In this document: one piece after another, positions 14,268-21,688 of the stretch
How the letters are laid out: the number at the start of each line of letters is the position of its first letter
How positions within the stretch are numbered: position 1 is the first letter of the stretch
From: CAZBKJ01 sp964492495
GTDB taxonomy: Bacteria; Patescibacteriota; Microgenomatia; UBA1400; UBA12028
NCBI GenBank assembly: GCA_964492495.1
Contig: CAZBKJ010000005.1
Span: 1-53,279, forward strand
DNA: 53,279 nt
Direction of reading: 5' to 3'
Position numbers and translations under genes: made by a program
Notes under the pieces: generated by a model
The model's input: the letters and a program-made list of their open reading frames with translations, nothing else
Told to the model about the DNA's origin: nothing
The model's database searches: none

Positions 14268-15110
14268 CTACATTCGATAGAAAAAGATACTCCAAAATAA
14301 AAGAAACCCTAAACCAGCGTTGATAAATGGAAAGTAGCGATACAAATCAATTGGTGTCATCATCTTAAAAATACAGAGAAAAGGTAGTAAAAAATAGATA
14401 CAAACTGGAAATATCCACCAATTTGGAAAATAAGTAATGAGTATGACTGCAGAACCCAGCCATAAAAAGACAGTGAGTAGTAACGCTTTTTTTTCACCCA
14501 GTAGAACTGCTGTCGTTCGTAAGTTCGCAAGTTTATCTGCCTTTATATCTGGAATGGCTGAAAACAGGTGCATTGCAGCAGTCCACAAGCCACCACTTAT
14601 CACTACCCACCATGGTGGTAATGAACCGGTAACGATGCTGAAACCCAAAACTCCAGGAAGGATGTACAACACATTGGATGCTGAATCAATAATTGGCAGA
14701 GCCTTCCAACGAAACGGTCTTTGACTATAGGCAAAACTCAAAAAAAGGAACAAACCTAAAATTAGAAAGGTAGTCAATGAGTTAGTAGCAAAAGCCAATA
14801 TGAACGTACAAACAACACAGATCCAAAGAGCGACTCTCAGTGTCCTTTTTTCAGTATTTTTAAGTGTTAGTTCATATCCTTTTTTCTTGTCATTGTGAAC
14901 GTCTGTATCTTCGTCAGCTAGGTCATTCACACCATACAAAAAAATATTAGCAGGAATTAAGAAATAGAGCAGACACATTAGAAAGGAGGGAGAGATAAAT
15001 GCAGATATTTCATCTGTACCACAGAGGTAGCCAATGACAAACGGACCAGCAAGGTACAACCAAAAACGAGGTCGAGAAATCAATAGTATATTTCCAATTG
15101 CTAGCTTCAT
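14268..15110 (-). CDS. lyeJ: UbiA-family prenyltransferase, probable lycopene elongase/hydratase
   Basis: The 280-residue protein has eight or nine membrane helices and the two Asp-rich Mg-diphosphate motifs of the UbiA superfamily: GVNDLADEDTDVHND at about residues 60-74 and IPDIKADKLANLRTTA near 185-200. In this gene context (crtB and crtI upstream, cruF downstream) the best match is the lycopene elongase branch (LyeJ/CrtEb), which attaches C5 units to both ends of lycopene to give C50 chains. Its start overlaps the crtB stop (ATGA). A UbiA protein making another prenyl product is the alternative; the context argues against it. Confidence 0.82.
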   Translation of the reverse strand: MKLAIGNILLISRPRFWLYLAGPFVIGYLCGTDEISAFISPSFLMCLLYFLIPANIFLYGVNDLADEDTDVHNDKKKGYELTLKNTEKRTLRVALWICVVCTFILAFATNSLTTFLILGLFLFLSFAYSQRPFRWKALPIIDSASNVLYILPGVLGFSIVTGSLPPWWVVISGGLWTAAMHLFSAIPDIKADKLANLRTTAVLLGEKKALLLTVFLWLGSAVILITYFPNWWIFPVCIYFLLPFLCIFKMMTPIDLYRYFPFINAGLGFLLFWSIFFYRM

Positions 15111-15934
15111 CGTATAGTTACTATATTTTTAAGCAAAGTTAGAGCAATAACAACTGCAGGAGGTTTCATTTTTCTTTGATAGACAACCATTGGGTCTTTG
15201 GCAATTTGCGTTGCAGTCCAGTTGTATAGATCTGAAGCTGTCTTAATCGGAATGAGATAGCGCTTTGGTATGTGATCATAGCCCTTCTTTCCAGTCTCTT
15301 GCCAAGTCTGATACCGTTTGAGCTGTGCCTTCATAAAATGTGCAAATGCTATTGAATGCCTAGCTACATGATCATATTCAAGTGACTTCAGTCCATATTT
15401 TTTCATATCGGACTGTGGAAAGTAGTTTCGACCTAACTCGATGTCTTCGGATATATCTCGGATAAAATTCACATACTGCATTGATCGACCCAGTTTTTGC
15501 GCAAAAGGCCTCGCGGACATGGGTAGTTCCAGGATGTTACTCATCATCAATCCAATGACTTCAGCAGAACCATACATATAACGTTCAGTCATCGTCAGAT
15601 CTGCATACGATACAGTATGTAAATCAGATTCCATGGTATCAAGAAATGTTTCAGTCCATTTTGGATCAAATTGTCTTTTTTTCGCTACAAGTACAAATGC
15701 TTGAATAATTTCGTTCGTACATTTTTTACCCCTAATCGCTTCTGAATATTCTTTTCGGAAAGCCAAAAAGTCCTTTTTTTTCGGAGGTTGTTGATCAACA
15801 AAATCATCAGCAGTTCGAACAAAGCTATACAGGGAAAAGACATCTGCCTTTACATCTGGTGGAAAAAAAAGACTACTATAAAAATAGGTTCGACTGCCTT
15901 GCTTAAAAATAGAGTAGATATTTTTTGAAATCAT
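15107..15934 (-). CDS. crtB: Phytoene synthase
   Basis: CrtB joins two geranylgeranyl diphosphates head to head into phytoene. The 275-residue product has the first Asp-rich motif SFVRTADDFVD near residues 36-46 and the second, NFIRDISEDIELGRNYFP, around 155-172, both needed for Mg-diphosphate binding. It also has the YMYGSAEVIGLMM block between them. The start overlaps the crtI stop by four bases, so translation is coupled. No GGPP synthase is in the window, so the substrate must come from a gene elsewhere. Confidence 0.95.
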   Translation of the reverse strand: MISKNIYSIFKQGSRTYFYSSLFFPPDVKADVFSLYSFVRTADDFVDQQPPKKKDFLAFRKEYSEAIRGKKCTNEIIQAFVLVAKKRQFDPKWTETFLDTMESDLHTVSYADLTMTERYMYGSAEVIGLMMSNILELPMSARPFAQKLGRSMQYVNFIRDISEDIELGRNYFPQSDMKKYGLKSLEYDHVARHSIAFAHFMKAQLKRYQTWQETGKKGYDHIPKRYLIPIKTASDLYNWTATQIAKDPMVVYQRKMKPPAVVIALTLLKNIVTIR

Positions 15935-17418
15935 ACATTTTGTGTGTATTTTTTAACTCTATCTAAGACTAAATGGGCAGAAATTATTGCTGGTGGTACG
16001 CCAATACCAGGAACTGTGTTTGCGCCAACAAAAAACAAATTTTGGATTTTTTTACTACGATTGTTTGGCCTCCAAATTGCACTTTGAAAGAGTGTGTGAG
16101 CTAAACCACCTAAAGCATTTCCTTTAAAACTATTGTAGCGAGCAGAAAAATCACTTACAGAAAAAATCTTTTGGTACACAATATTCTTTTTTAGATTTAA
16201 AGATAGTTTTTCTTCAAGAAAATCAATAATAAACTCAGCATAGTGTCTGCGCCAACTCTCGTTTTCTTCGAGCCCTGGGGCAATCGGAACTAATATCATG
16301 AGATTTTCATGGTTAGCTGGAGCAACACTGTTATCAGTCGCACTTGCTTTGTTAATATAGATCGATGGCTCTATGGGCCAACGAGGTGTGGAGAAAACGT
16401 CTGTGAAGTGTTTACTCCAGTCTTTGCCAAAGTACAAACTGTGATGCTGTAGCTTTGGAAGTTTTCCTTTCACGCCTAGATACAACACAAATGCAGAAGG
16501 TGCCATTGTTTTTTTATCCCAGTACTCTTGGGAGTAGGTTCGCATCGTTTGGTCAGAAAGTATATTTTCAGTGAACCAATAATCAGCATTTGAAATCACA
16601 ATATCTGCCTTATATGTTTTTGTGGCTGTCTTTAGGTGAGTCACCAGTCCGTTTTTTACTACGATTTTTTCTACTGGGTTGTTATAGATGTATTTCACTC
16701 CATACTGTTTTCCCAATTTTTCAAATGCGTTCACAACCGCAGTAATCCCTCCCTCTGGATACCAAACACCCAAATTAAAGTCTACGTGTGTCATTAAGCT
16801 AAAAAGGGATGGAGCATTTTTTGGTGAGCATCCAAGAAAAACTAAATTGTATTCCAGGATTTGCTGAATTTTAGGATGAGTAAAAAAGCGAGAAATGTAA
16901 CTGTGCATTGGTTGAAAGATTCCCATCTTTCTACCATTTTTCGCCATGGGTAAATTGATTAAATCAAAAAAGGAATCCAAGTTTTTGTACAATACAGAAG
17001 ACATTGAAATTTCGTATTTTTCTTTGCTTTCCTGTAAGTAGGTATCAAACTTCTTACCTGAACCTGGCTCGAGCTTCTCAAACGTGGCACGGTTGTGGGA
17101 AACGTCATGAGTAATGTCTATGTGTGTGGCATCATCAAAAAACACACGGTACTGAGTTTTCAAAGGTATCAGCTTGTAAAAATCTTCTGCTTTCTTCCCA
17201 AACTGGGCAAAGAATTTTTCAAACACGTCAGGCATCATGTACCACGATGGACCCATGTCAAAACGAAAACCTTTCGCACTATGGGAACTTGCTCTTCCAC
17301 CTGGTTGCTCGTTTTTTTCAAGCACTGTAACTTGATACCCTTCTTTGGCAAGCAATGCCGCCGCAGCTAAACTTCCAAATCCTGCACCAATAATAAGTAT
17401 TTCTTTATTTTTTTTCAT
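15931..17418 (-). CDS. crtI: Phytoene desaturase (CrtI-type)
   Basis: CrtI is an FAD-dependent enzyme that desaturates phytoene to lycopene. The 495-residue product opens with the dinucleotide fold LIIGAGFGSLAAAALLAKEG and EKNEQPGGRASS, followed by RFDMGPSWYMMPDVFEKFF. It closes with the FAD-contacting FVGANTVPGIGVPPAIISAH. The ATG at 17418 is preferred because the FAD fold begins 8 residues later; an in-frame start at 17475 would only extend into tetR. It overlaps the tetR stop by 14 nt. Only one CrtI-type gene is present, so any CrtD-like desaturation needed for a C50 pigment would have to be done by this enzyme or by a gene elsewhere. Confidence 0.95.
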   Translation of the reverse strand: MKKNKEILIIGAGFGSLAAAALLAKEGYQVTVLEKNEQPGGRASSHSAKGFRFDMGPSWYMMPDVFEKFFAQFGKKAEDFYKLIPLKTQYRVFFDDATHIDITHDVSHNRATFEKLEPGSGKKFDTYLQESKEKYEISMSSVLYKNLDSFFDLINLPMAKNGRKMGIFQPMHSYISRFFTHPKIQQILEYNLVFLGCSPKNAPSLFSLMTHVDFNLGVWYPEGGITAVVNAFEKLGKQYGVKYIYNNPVEKIVVKNGLVTHLKTATKTYKADIVISNADYWFTENILSDQTMRTYSQEYWDKKTMAPSAFVLYLGVKGKLPKLQHHSLYFGKDWSKHFTDVFSTPRWPIEPSIYINKASATDNSVAPANHENLMILVPIAPGLEENESWRRHYAEFIIDFLEEKLSLNLKKNIVYQKIFSVSDFSARYNSFKGNALGGLAHTLFQSAIWRPNNRSKKIQNLFFVGANTVPGIGVPPAIISAHLVLDRVKKYTQNV

Positions 17419-18007
17419 ACGTGACTTTCTTGTACGGAATAAGTGCTCGGAGTATAAAATCTGCAACATCATCAATTACTGCTTTTTTTTCTGAAGCGCT
17501 AAGAGGAGAAGGGAAATATTCTAGGATAAATCCATTGATCGCATGAACTATCACCTTCGCTTCTTTTTGAAGGTCTGGGAAACGATACAGGCCAAGCTGC
17601 TGTGCCTTCTCTAGAATTTCTTCAATATGCAAATATGTTTTTTCGGGCAAATGGCCTCTAGAGTTCTTTTCAAAGCTCATTCTGAAGTGCAAGTAGTATT
17701 TTAAGACGGCACAGACAAACTCAGCGTGATCAAACTGAAAGGAGATTCGTTGCTTTAGAAGTGATTCAAAGATACTTTGTGGTGGTAGCTCAGCACGCGC
17801 CTGGCCTAGCATCCTATTGGCTTCCTCATAGACTGTTTTTAACAGCTCATCTTTACTTGCGAAGTGATAATAGAGTACGGATTGAGCAATTCCAATTTTT
17901 TTGGCAATAAGTCGCATTGAAATGCCCTCATAGCCATGAACTGCAAAAACTTTTGTTGTAACCAACAAAATACTTTTCCTAGTAGAGTCGACGTTGTCAT
18001 TGGTCAT
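17405..18007 (-). CDS. TetR-family transcriptional regulator
   Basis: The 200-residue product has the TetR DNA-binding domain at its N-terminus: RKSILLVTTKVFAVHGYEG, then the recognition helix region IAKKIGIAQSVLYYHFASKD, and an unrelated helical ligand-binding part. It is the first gene of the carotenoid operon and overlaps crtI, so it is very likely the local regulator. A perfect 7-bp inverted repeat lies just before its start. The ATG at 18007 is chosen; an in-frame TTG at 18019 is possible. The inducer is unknown; in carotenoid clusters such regulators may sense light, redox or lipid signals. Confidence 0.92.
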   Translation of the reverse strand: MTNDNVDSTRKSILLVTTKVFAVHGYEGISMRLIAKKIGIAQSVLYYHFASKDELLKTVYEEANRMLGQARAELPPQSIFESLLKQRISFQFDHAEFVCAVLKYYLHFRMSFEKNSRGHLPEKTYLHIEEILEKAQQLGLYRFPDLQKEAKVIVHAINGFILEYFPSPLSASEKKAVIDDVADFILRALIPYKKVTYEKK

Positions 18008-18013
18008 AGTATA
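18008..18013 (-). promoter_or_regulatory. Candidate -10 box of the carotenoid operon
   Basis: TATACT on the minus strand directly abuts the ATG at 18007 and overlaps the tetR palindrome. If it is the real -10, transcription would begin inside the first codons, so translation might start further down or the true -10 is upstream. Confidence 0.35.
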
Positions 18014-18028
18014 GAACAATCGTTCTAT
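18011..18028. promoter_or_regulatory. Probable TetR operator
   Basis: ATAGAAC-AATC-GTTCTAT is a perfect 7-bp inverted repeat with a 4-nt spacer. It begins 3 nt upstream of the tetR ATG and overlaps a TATACT hexamer. Its size, symmetry and position fit an autoregulatory TetR operator. Confidence 0.65.
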
Positions 18029-18101
18029 GGTACCAAGCCTAACATAAAAAGCATAGGAGTGAAAAAGGGGTGGTGAATAGTCAACATATCTATATAAACA
18101 A

Positions 18102-18126
18102 AGGGATCACGCTACGCGTGATCCCT
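18102..18126 (-). terminator. Intrinsic terminator after the SGNH hydrolase gene
   Basis: An 11-bp perfect stem (AGGGATCACGC with GCGTGATCCCT) with a 3-nt loop lies 32 nt beyond the hydrolase stop on the minus strand and is followed by TTTGTTTATAT. It separates the hydrolase from the carotenoid operon. Confidence 0.7.
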
Positions 18127-18158
18127 AATTCAAAATCTAAACAAACCATGCTGTTCCT

Positions 18159-20315
18159 TTAGAGAGGGACAGCGACGCTACCCCACTGTTGAGTTGCTGA
18201 GAATGCGTTATATCGAAGCTTAAATACATTATTTACATAGATATCAAAGCTCCCGGTCTGTGCATGTCGCAGGATGTTCGCCTGCAAGGTGGTTGCGGTA
18301 GTCGTAAAGGTTACTGAATGAGATGAAGTGGACGCAATTTTGATTGGCGATCCGTTCGATCCCATGGCCGCAAATGATAACCAACCTGAAGTAAAGACAA
18401 ATCGACTTGATGTGACTTCAGTATTAATTGTCCCGTTTTCAGTGATTCCATCTAATCCAAAGTGTTTCTGCGTACTATTATTTGGAACATTTACCAATCG
18501 AATTGTTTTAGCAATTGGTGCAGCACTCGGGCTAGGTGTCGGAGTTGGGGTTGGTGGTGCTACCGTCGGTGTTGGTGTAGGCGTTGGTGGTACTGGCGTT
18601 GGGGTAGGCGGTACTGGAGTCGGGGTCGGTGTTGGCGTCGGTGGAACTGGCGTCGGTGTTGGTGTCGGCGTTGGTGGTACTGGTGTTGGGGTAGGCGGTA
18701 CTGGCGTCGGTGTTGGTGTAGGCGTTGGTAAGTCTGGCGTCGGTGTTGGTGTAGGCGTTGGTAAGTCTGGCGTTGGGGTAGGTGTCGGTTCTAACGTTGT
18801 TGTAGGTGTAGGAGATGTAGTTGATGCAACGTACTCAATTGTTAATCTTGCTGCTTGTGCTGCATTCCCTTCGAAGCTGCGAGTGGCTTTTTTTGCATAC
18901 ATTCCACCCATACCACGCAAGAGTATTGTCATCGCATTGCCACTTTGCCAATCAGGTCTACTTATAACTTCTTGGGCGGAAGCAGTAAAAATAGGGAGTT
19001 TTCTCCAATTTCCACCTAGCCAATTAACGTCTGATGTATGAGGAATTTTGATTGTTGCTGCGACTCTATTTGAAAGTAATGCTGATGAACTGAACGGTGC
19101 ACTGTTAGCAGAGTTTTCAGCATACCCCTCATAGCTCAAACCTGTCCACGTGTTGTTTGGGATATACACTTCAATATACGCCTGTTCAACCAGTGATCCC
19201 TGAGGTATCGAGACCCCTGTGAAACGATATCCGGCGTAGTAATTTGTGTCGCCACCAATTTCTACCAGAGAATTGTTCAACGAAAGTGTACTTCCTTGCT
19301 GCGTAGCATCGTCCGCTCCAGTTTGTACTTGCTTGATAAACAATGTGCCAGGGGCGGTAGTTATACCTGCATTCGCAAGAATTTCACTATCTGAAAAAAT
19401 GGGGATTGCTGTACCCATTATGATATTTACTTTATCTATTATAATATTTGCGAGTAAACCATTCATAACTGTCCCAGGATGAATATGGTCACCAAGAACT
19501 GCGCTATGTGGTTCATCACTTGCAACTGTCAAACTAATTAATTCACCACCGATTTGTAAGTTTCCATTGGCATCAACCCTAGAAAACAGTTCTTCGGAAA
19601 ATTCTTCTTGATCAAAGATTGTAATTGATGGTCGAGTAGTCGCAAGATCAGAAACTCTGGTGTTTGCTTGCTGAATTGCAGTTGTTACACGTAGTCGTTT
19701 TACAGGATCTGGAAATTGTGCTTGCCACTCTGGGAGATTTCCCATATCTGCAGTCGTGGAAAGGATAATCTTCATGTTTGGATTGGCGGCTAAAATCGTG
19801 TTAATTGCGGTCGTAATGTCGTTGACATACGCATCAATTTTATTCTGAAGAGTTTGTCCTGCAATTGTCCCGTTATAGATAGCAGCCCCATCGTTGTAGT
19901 ATGCAAAGTCATTATTCCCAATACTAAAATAAATAACATCGAGTTCTCCTGCCCCTGCGAGCTGAGCAATACCGGTATGAGCTCCTGAAGTAATTACACT
20001 TCGGGCGACGGCTCCACTACGTGCCCAGTTATTGGCAAAACCAATTCTTCTTGGTTCACTGCGTGTTGCCCATGTACCTAGGTTGAATCCACGATGTCTT
20101 TGAAGTAGTTCACCCCAAACCAACGTGGTCTCTGCATACTGCGTCGTTCCTGCTCTATTATCATTGGCTCTGTACTCGTCAGCACTACTGTCACTAAGTA
20201 TGCCTAAACGAATAGATGGACTGTCTGCAGTGGAAATGGGAGTTGAAGATGGGAGGAGTCGAGAAAGTAAAAAGATTGCTACAAGAAAGAAAACAGAGAT
20301 ATATATTTTTTTCAT
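18159..20315 (-). CDS. Secreted SGNH hydrolase-like protein with DNRLRE-type domain and Thr-Pro linker
   Basis: The 718-residue protein has a signal peptide (residues about 3-20). A GDSL/SGNH-type domain follows (about 35-300) with the nucleophile block GILSDSSADEY, the oxyanion block SIGNNDFAYY and the DHIHPG Asp-His block. Next comes a beta domain (about 325-490) reminiscent of DNRLRE modules, containing YAGYRFTGVSIPQGSLV. Then come a long Thr-Pro repeat linker and a final beta domain of about 115 residues. SGNH enzymes cleave esters, for example acetyl groups on polysaccharides. It is the divergent paralogue of the gene at 20487, with very similar catalytic domains. Cell attachment is probably through the C-terminal domain or the N-terminal hydrophobic segment. 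Confidence 0.8.
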   Translation of the reverse strand: MKKIYISVFFLVAIFLLSRLLPSSTPISTADSPSIRLGILSDSSADEYRANDNRAGTTQYAETTLVWGELLQRHRGFNLGTWATRSEPRRIGFANNWARSGAVARSVITSGAHTGIAQLAGAGELDVIYFSIGNNDFAYYNDGAAIYNGTIAGQTLQNKIDAYVNDITTAINTILAANPNMKIILSTTADMGNLPEWQAQFPDPVKRLRVTTAIQQANTRVSDLATTRPSITIFDQEEFSEELFSRVDANGNLQIGGELISLTVASDEPHSAVLGDHIHPGTVMNGLLANIIIDKVNIIMGTAIPIFSDSEILANAGITTAPGTLFIKQVQTGADDATQQGSTLSLNNSLVEIGGDTNYYAGYRFTGVSIPQGSLVEQAYIEVYIPNNTWTGLSYEGYAENSANSAPFSSSALLSNRVAATIKIPHTSDVNWLGGNWRKLPIFTASAQEVISRPDWQSGNAMTILLRGMGGMYAKKATRSFEGNAAQAARLTIEYVASTTSPTPTTTLEPTPTPTPDLPTPTPTPTPDLPTPTPTPTPVPPTPTPVPPTPTPTPTPVPPTPTPTPTPVPPTPTPVPPTPTPTPTVAPPTPTPTPSPSAAPIAKTIRLVNVPNNSTQKHFGLDGITENGTINTEVTSSRFVFTSGWLSFAAMGSNGSPIKIASTSSHSVTFTTTATTLQANILRHAQTGSFDIYVNNVFKLRYNAFSATQQWGSVAVPL
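18524..18815 (-). repeat. Coding minisatellite for the Thr-Pro linker
   Basis: Degenerate repeats code for (TP)n, PPTP and DLPTPTPTPT units. Two DLPTPTPTPT copies at about 18725-18785 are nearly identical 30-bp tandem units. The reverse strand reads as open Gly-Val-rich frames that are shadows of this composition. Confidence 0.8.
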
Positions 20316-20486
20316 ACAGTAACTATTATCCCTGCACTGATATTTGTCAATATGTTTTTACTATAAGATTCGAGCTTACAATCAATTATTGAAATTTTTA
20401 GCGAAACGAAATAGAGAAATTCTACTGTTAGATTGTGAACTACACAGTGTATACAAACAAAAAAATGTGTACTATTAATAAAATAT
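20316..20486. other. Intergenic region between divergent SGNH genes
   Basis: AT-rich, with no gene seen. GATAAT lies 9 nt before the minus-strand start at 20315. TACTAT/TATTAA hexamers lie 8-11 nt before the plus-strand start at 20487. Both are possible -10 boxes with very short leaders. Confidence 0.4.
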
Positions 20487-21686
20487 ATGAAATTTGTACT
20501 CTCCATCACCACTTTAATTTTTTCTTTCTTGTTCTTTTTCACTTCAATAGCACAAGCGCAGGTCAAGTTTGGCATCATGAGTGATAGTACTTCTGATGAA
20601 TATCGTGCAGACGATAACAGGGGAGGAACATTTGCTGCAACGACGTTGAGTTGGGGAGAACTACTTCAGAAATATCGTAATTTTAATATTGGCTCTTGGG
20701 GAACGCGATCTGAACCTCGTAGAACCGGGTATGAATATAATTGGGCTCGTTCTGGAGCAAAAACTGGTACTCTCATCTCTTCAGGTCAACACACCGGGCT
20801 AGCTGCACAAGTACAGGCAGGTTTAGTCGATGTTGTGTACATTCAAATTGGAAATAATGATTTTGCATACTATGACTCTAACTTCGATGGCCATAAAATC
20901 TATAACGGAACCCTAGCCGGGACAGCCCTGACGAACAAAATTAATACAATGACAAGTGAGATTCGAACGGCAGTGACAACGGTAAAGGCTGCTGGACCTG
21001 ATGTCATCATTTTAGGAAACATTCCAGATCCAGGTGATAGCCCATATAATAGAGGAAGATATCCAGATGCAACAAAACGAGCAAAAGTTACTGCCGCAAT
21101 TACTCAAGTAAATAACAACATCACTCAAATAGCACAGCAGAATAATGCAATTCATTTTGACCTGGCCACACAAGGTTTGAAGTATCTTTCCCGTATTGAT
21201 GCATCCGGAAACATGACTGTTGGAGGAGTCAAAATCTCTTTTGTAAATAACAGTAATGACCCACGAAGTGCAATCCTTGCTGATAATACCCATGCTGGAA
21301 CTGTCCTTGAAGGACTACTTGCCAATGATGTCCTGACTGTGCTTAATACGAGACTTTCGCCACCGATCACTCTTTTCACCGAACAGGAAATCTTGCAATA
21401 TGCAGGACTTGCAGCAACTATCACCCCAACTGCAACGCCTCGTGTAACGCCGACCCCAACTCCACCAGCCACACCGAGACCAACTGTGACACCGACCCCA
21501 ACGTTGTGTTCGAATGCAGATATCAACCAAGACAGAGTTGTGGATCTCTCAGACTACAGTATTTTGGTCGCAAACTACCTAAAATCTCCTATGACAAATC
21601 AGCGAGCTGATATAAACAGAGATGGTGTTACTGATCTAACTGACTATAGTCTTCTCGCTTCCCAGTTCTTTCGTACCTGTCCGTAA
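20487..21686 (+). CDS. Secreted SGNH hydrolase-like protein with C-terminal dockerin
   Basis: The 399-residue product has a signal peptide ending near AQAQ. Its SGNH domain (about 25-300) has GIMSDSTSDEYRA, QIGNNDFAYY and ADNTHAGTVL as the nucleophile, oxyanion and Asp-His blocks. After a Thr-Pro linker comes a C-terminal type I dockerin-like module of two EF-hand-like repeats, ADINQDRVVDLSDYSIL and ADINRDGVTDLTDYSLL. Each repeat has Ca-binding Asp/Asn at positions 1, 3, 5, 9 and 12. Dockerins bind cohesins, so the enzyme may be docked on a cell-surface or scaffold protein; no cohesin is seen in the window. It is divergently paired with a paralogue at 18159-20315. Confidence 0.85.
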   Translation: MKFVLSITTLIFSFLFFFTSIAQAQVKFGIMSDSTSDEYRADDNRGGTFAATTLSWGELLQKYRNFNIGSWGTRSEPRRTGYEYNWARSGAKTGTLISSGQHTGLAAQVQAGLVDVVYIQIGNNDFAYYDSNFDGHKIYNGTLAGTALTNKINTMTSEIRTAVTTVKAAGPDVIILGNIPDPGDSPYNRGRYPDATKRAKVTAAITQVNNNITQIAQQNNAIHFDLATQGLKYLSRIDASGNMTVGGVKISFVNNSNDPRSAILADNTHAGTVLEGLLANDVLTVLNTRLSPPITLFTEQEILQYAGLAATITPTATPRVTPTPTPPATPRPTVTPTPTLCSNADINQDRVVDLSDYSILVANYLKSPMTNQRADINRDGVTDLTDYSLLASQFFRTCP

Positions 21687-21688
21687 CA

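Noticed and set aside
13482..18028. Rhodopsin-retinal system
   Set aside because: No rhodopsin and no beta-carotene cleavage oxygenase or lycopene cyclase gene is in the window; the UbiA and CruF genes point to C50 carotenoids rather than retinal.
18540..18790. Repeat array that could suggest a CRISPR
   Set aside because: Repeats are short, contiguous and in frame with a Thr-Pro protein linker; there are no unique spacers or cas genes.
18328..19041. Long plus-strand Gly-Val-rich reading frame, and a Trp/Arg/Cys-rich one at 18462-18731
   Set aside because: Both are antisense to the Thr-Pro linker; repeats of TP codons read backwards automatically give open Gly-Val or Trp-Arg frames. No start signals support them.
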